Positions 61,141-64,000 of a stretch of 64,000 nt of DNA are shown one piece after another. Source of the stretch: Actinomycetales bacterium. GTDB taxonomy: Bacteria > Actinomycetota > Actinomycetes > Actinomycetales > Microbacteriaceae. Where the stretch lies: NCBI GenBank assembly GCA_017308515.1, contig JAFKEN010000012.1, positions 62,001 to 126,000 of the forward strand. Reading direction: 5' to 3'. The stretch's first letter is position 1. Every line of letters starts with the position of its first letter. The notes below the pieces were generated by a model. The model did no database searches. It saw nothing but the letters and a program-made list of their open reading frames with translations, and was not told the DNA's origin. The translations under genes and the position numbers were made by a program.

Positions 61141-62253
61141 TCAACGCTCCCGACCGGGCTTGCGGTCCTGCGGGGACCGGCCGCGGCGCGCGGCGCGGTT
61201 CGGGCCCTCGGGGTCGCCGCCGAGCTCGCGCGCCTGCTCGCGGCGCACGCGGGCGGCGGCCTGCTTCTCGTCGTAGGCGGTGTACGCGTCGACGATGCGG
61301 CCGACGAGGGTGTGGCGCACGACGTCCTCCGAGCCGAGGCGGGCGAAGTGGATGTCGTCGACGTCGGCGAGCACCTTCGTCACGAGCTGCAACCCGCTCG
61401 CCGCCGCGGGCAGGTCGATCTGCGTGATGTCGCCGGTCACGACCATGCGGGTGCCGAATCCGAGCCGGGTGAGGAACATCTTCATCTGCTCGGGAGTCGT
61501 GTTCTGCGCCTCGTCGAGTACGACGAAGGAGTTGTTGAGGGTGCGCCCGCGCATGTAGGCGAGCGGCGCGACCTCGACCGTGCCGGAGGCGAGGAGCTTG
61601 GGCACCAGCTCGGGATCCATCATCTCGTTGAGCGCGTCGTACAGCGGGCGCAGGTACGGGTCGATCTTGTCGGTGAGGGTGCCGGGCAGGAAGCCGAGCC
61701 GCTCGCCGGCCTCGATCGCAGGGCGGCTCAGGATGATCCGGTCGACCTCCTTGCGCTGCAGCGCCTGCACCGCCTTCGCCATCGCGAGGTAGGTCTTGCC
61801 GGTGCCGGCGGGCCCGATGCCGAAGGTGATGGTGTGGTGGTCGATCGCGTCGACGTAGGCCTTCTGGCCGAGGGTCTTCGGCCGGATGCTCTTGCCGCGC
61901 GAGACGAGGATCGCCTGGCTCAGCACCTCGGCCGGGCTGCCGGCACCGCGCTCGAGGATGCGCGCGGAGCTCGCCACCTCGGTCGGGCCGAGTTCGACGC
62001 CCTCGCGCACCATCGCGATGAGCTCGTCGACGAGCCGGTGCGCGGCGGCGACCTCGGTCGCCTCGCCCTCGAGGGTCACCTGGTTGCCGCGCACGTGCAT
62101 CGACACGTGCGGGAACTCGTGCTCGATGCGCGTCAGCAGCCGGTCCTGCGGGCCGAGCAGGCGCACCATCGCGACCCCGTCGATCTCGAACTCCTCGCGC
62201 GCGGTCGCCGCGCCCGGGCCGACGGGCGCGCCCGTGATGTCACTCGGAGCCAA
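61141..62253 (-). CDS. phoH: PhoH-family ATPase (PhoH-like)
   Basis: 370 residues from TTG 62253, with AAGGA 5 bases upstream. No ATG or GTG occurs earlier in this frame, so TTG is the likely start and overlaps the HIT gene by 14 bases. N-terminal KH-like domain, Walker A FGIGPAGTGKTYLAMA, Walker B FVVLDEAQN, TGDITQIDLP. Works with YbeY in rRNA/RNA metabolism (family inference). Confidence 0.92.
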   Translation of the reverse strand: MAPSDITGAPVGPGAATAREEFEIDGVAMVRLLGPQDRLLTRIEHEFPHVSMHVRGNQVTLEGEATEVAAAHRLVDELIAMVREGVELGPTEVASSARILERGAGSPAEVLSQAILVSRGKSIRPKTLGQKAYVDAIDHHTITFGIGPAGTGKTYLAMAKAVQALQRKEVDRIILSRPAIEAGERLGFLPGTLTDKIDPYLRPLYDALNEMMDPELVPKLLASGTVEVAPLAYMRGRTLNNSFVVLDEAQNTTPEQMKMFLTRLGFGTRMVVTGDITQIDLPAAASGLQLVTKVLADVDDIHFARLGSEDVVRHTLVGRIVDAYTAYDEKQAAARVRREQARELGGDPEGPNRAARRGRSPQDRKPGRER

Positions 62254-62593
62254 GGGATCCTTCCGCCAGGTCGCCGCCCATGACGTGCGCGTGCACGTGG
62301 AACACGGTCTGCCCCGCCGCGGGGCCGGTGTTGAACACGAGGCGGTATTGGCCGCCGCAGTGCGCGTCGGCCAGCTGCTGCGCGACCGCGACGAGCCGCG
62401 CGAGCAGCGACGGGTCGCCCGCCGCGAGCTCGGTGACGTTCGCGTAGGCGGCCGTCTTCGGGATCACGAGCAGGTGCACGGGAGCCTTCGGCGCGATGTC
62501 GCGGATCGCGATGACCGCGTCGTCCTCGAAGAGGATCTCGGCGGGGATCTCACGCGCGACGATGCGCTCGAAGATCGTCGGCTCGCTGCTCAC
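62240..62593 (-). CDS. HIT-domain protein (Hint-type)
   Basis: 117 residues from GTG 62593. FHVHAHVMGG is the HxHxH motif. Nucleotide phosphoramidase or hydrolase of the Hint branch. Commonly found next to phoH. TAGCAT with GGAGGG spacer precedes the start. Confidence 0.92.
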   Translation of the reverse strand: MSSEPTIFERIVAREIPAEILFEDDAVIAIRDIAPKAPVHLLVIPKTAAYANVTELAAGDPSLLARLVAVAQQLADAHCGGQYRLVFNTGPAAGQTVFHVHAHVMGGDLAEGSLGSE

Positions 62594-62599
62594 CCCTCC

Positions 62600-62605
62600 A
62601 TGCTA
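62600..62605 (-). promoter_or_regulatory. -10 hexamer of the HIT-phoH-ybeY-era transcript
   Basis: TAGCAT, spacer GGAGGG, GTG 62593 (minus strand). Confidence 0.6.
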
Positions 62606-62631
62606 CGGGGCCGACCCGCGCGCGGTCAGGT

Positions 62632-62676
62632 CCCGCGCACCGGACGCCGGACGCTCCGGCCCCGCGCACCGGACGC
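62632..62676. repeat. 16-base direct repeat between rsmE and the HIT gene
   Basis: cccgcgcaccggacgc at 62632-62647 and 62661-62676, period 29, in a non-coding gap of 90 bases. Role unknown. Confidence 0.6.
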
Positions 62677-62693
62677 GGGAGGCGGGTCGGCGC

Positions 62694-63437
62694 TCAGGCC
62701 CAGCGCCCCAGCCGCACGGCGAGCGCCGCGAGCGCCGCCGGCCCGGCGGTCGAGGTGCGCAGCACCCCCGGCCCGAGGCGCACCTCGACGGCGCCCGCGG
62801 CGGCCAGCACCTCCCGCTCGCGCGGGGCGATGCCGCCCTCCGGCCCGACGACGAGTGTGATCGCGGCGACCTCGGGCAGCGCGAGGGTGGCGAGGGGGCG
62901 CTCGGCGGTCGGCTCGAGCACGAGCAGGGCGTGATCCGGCCGGACCCCGCGGGCGAGCTCGGCGGTGCTCGCCGGGGGCGCGACCGCGGGCACGCGGGCT
63001 CGGATCGACTGCTTGCTGGCCTCCCGCACGATCGCCCGCCAGCGCTCGACGCCCCGGTCGACCTTCGCGCCCTGCCAGCGCACCACCGAGCGCTCCGCGG
63101 CCCACGGGATCACCCCATCGACCCCCAGCTCGGTCGCCGCCTGGATCGCGAGCTCGTCGCGATCGCCCTTCGCGAGGGCCTGCGCGAGCCGCAGCTCGGG
63201 GCGCGGAACGGGTTCGCGCGCGATCTCGTCGACCTCGATCTCCACCCGTTCGGGCGAGGCGGCGACGACCGCGCCGCGCACGAGCACCCCCGCGCCGTCG
63301 GCGAACGCCAGGCTCTCCCCGACGCGGACGCGCGCGACCGACGCCGCGTGCCGCGCCTCCTCGCCCTCGATCGCGGCGCGCGCCCCGACCGCGACGCCGT
63401 CGAAGGCGCCCGGCTCGGCGAGGTAGAGGGAGGCCAC
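62694..63437 (-). CDS. rsmE: 16S rRNA (uracil(1498)-N(3))-methyltransferase
   Basis: 247 residues from GTG 63437. LVVGPEGGIAPREREVL and LGPGVLRTSTAGPAAL form the SPOUT knot; SKQSIRARVPAV is the other family block. Methylates U1498 near the decoding site. The start follows a near-consensus CAACGT by 6 bases. Between dnaJ and the HIT gene, as in many actinobacteria. Confidence 0.94.
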   Translation of the reverse strand: MASLYLAEPGAFDGVAVGARAAIEGEEARHAASVARVRVGESLAFADGAGVLVRGAVVAASPERVEIEVDEIAREPVPRPELRLAQALAKGDRDELAIQAATELGVDGVIPWAAERSVVRWQGAKVDRGVERWRAIVREASKQSIRARVPAVAPPASTAELARGVRPDHALLVLEPTAERPLATLALPEVAAITLVVGPEGGIAPREREVLAAAGAVEVRLGPGVLRTSTAGPAALAALAVRLGRWA

Positions 63438-63485
63438 GGGACTACGTTGCCACGGCGGCGCGGCGGGTCGGAGTGCGGAGCGGGC

Positions 63486-64000
63486 TCAGAACCCGAGGAA
63501 CCGGTCGCGCAGCTTCGCAAAGAGCCCCTGCTGGAAGGTCGCGAACTCGGGGGCGATCGGGCGACGGCTCGCCGCGAACTCCTGCATGAGCTTCGTCTCC
63601 TTCGAGTTGAGCCGCACCGGGGTCATCACCTGCACCCCGATGCGCAGGTCGCCCCGGCCGGAGCCGCGCAGCCGCGTCACGCCGCGATCCTTCACGGTCA
63701 CGATGTCGCCGCTCTGAGTGCCGGCCTTGATCTCGACGTCGACCGGGCTGCCGTCGATCGAGTCGAGCGTCACGGTCGTGCCGAGCACCGCATCCGTCAT
63801 CTGCACCTCGAGGGTCGCGAGCAGGTCGTCGCCGTTGCGGCTGAAGGTGTCGTGGTGGCTCACCTTGACCTCGAGGTACAGGTCGCCGTTCGCGCCGCCC
63901 GCCGGGCCGGCCTCGCCCTGACCGGGCAGGTGCAGGCGCATCCCGGTGTCGACGCCCGCGGGCACGTCGACCTCGACGGTGCGCTTCGCGCGCACCCGGC
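63486..64000 (-). CDS. dnaJ: Chaperone DnaJ, C-terminal part (runs off the right edge)
   Basis: Last 171 codons only. DVPAGVDTGMRLHLPGQGEAG, GDLYLEVKVSHH and TTVTLDSIDG are the DnaJ C-terminal substrate-binding domains; the J domain and zinc repeats lie beyond 64000. The position before rsmE and phoH suggests dnaJ2 following hrcA (family knowledge), which cannot be seen here. Confidence 0.9.
   Translation of the reverse strand, partial: RVRAKRTVEVDVPAGVDTGMRLHLPGQGEAGPAGGANGDLYLEVKVSHHDTFSRNGDDLLATLEVQMTDAVLGTTVTLDSIDGSPVDVEIKAGTQSGDIVTVKDRGVTRLRGSGRGDLRIGVQVMTPVRLNSKETKLMQEFAASRRPIAPEFATFQQGLFAKLRDRFLGF

Overview
The window is ordinary chromosomal DNA of a very high-GC actinobacterium, most likely a member of the Microbacteriaceae (inference from GC content, many GTG starts, the actinobacterial gene neighbourhoods, a DUF2510 protein, NrtR-linked nadABC and a Microbacteriaceae-style TANNNT promoter signature). 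I see no insertion sequence, prophage, CRISPR array, rRNA or tRNA. Coding density is close to complete: about 58 protein genes plus a leader peptide, with no gene-free stretch longer than 270 bases.

Layout. 1-13 kb: DUF2207 membrane protein (cut by the left edge), Eis-like acetyltransferase, SNF2-type helicase, an unknown soluble protein, an unknown polytopic membrane protein converging on a three-gene cassette of membrane-anchored unknowns, an M20 peptidase, a membrane-anchored glycerophosphodiesterase and an SDR/DUF2867 protein. 13-18.7 kb: deoC with a full-length and a short non-catalytic aldehyde dehydrogenase (a probable split ALDH16), then a ROK kinase operon. 18.7-23 kb: MFS gene, ribF, truB and small membrane proteins. 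23-32 kb: TetR/DHA2 efflux pair, panE, a uridine-kinase-like gene, mutY, RNB nuclease, Fpg/Nei glycosylase, DDAH and a luciferase-like oxidoreductase. 32-36.7 kb: nusA-ylxR-infB-rbfA. 36.7-42 kb: CPBP protease, DUF2510 protein, glycyl-tRNA synthetase, PLP enzyme, carbonic anhydrase. 42-48 kb: NrtR regulator and de novo NAD genes nadA-nadB-nadC with a cysteine desulfurase. 48-53 kb: uppS, recO, rnhA, leuA with a leader-peptide attenuator. 53-58 kb: lipoprotein, ABC transporter and two-component system. 58-64 kb: the conserved cluster dnaJ-rsmE-HIT-phoH-ybeY-corC-era.

Regulation is the most informative layer. At least 22 genes plus the leuA leader peptide start exactly 6 or 7 bases after a TANNNT hexamer, so leaderless transcription looks like the default here and fixes many starts. 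leuA is preceded by a 14-residue leader peptide with four consecutive Leu codons and an 11-bp hairpin. The nrtR, TetR/MFS and two-component promoters carry dyad sites consistent with autoregulation. Large palindromic RNA elements sit right after stop codons inside the nusA-ylxR, infB-rbfA and phoH-ybeY junctions; two of them share sequence and form a repeat family.

Limits: everything is read by eye. Family names rest on motifs, operator assignments are unproven, and some starts could shift by a few codons.
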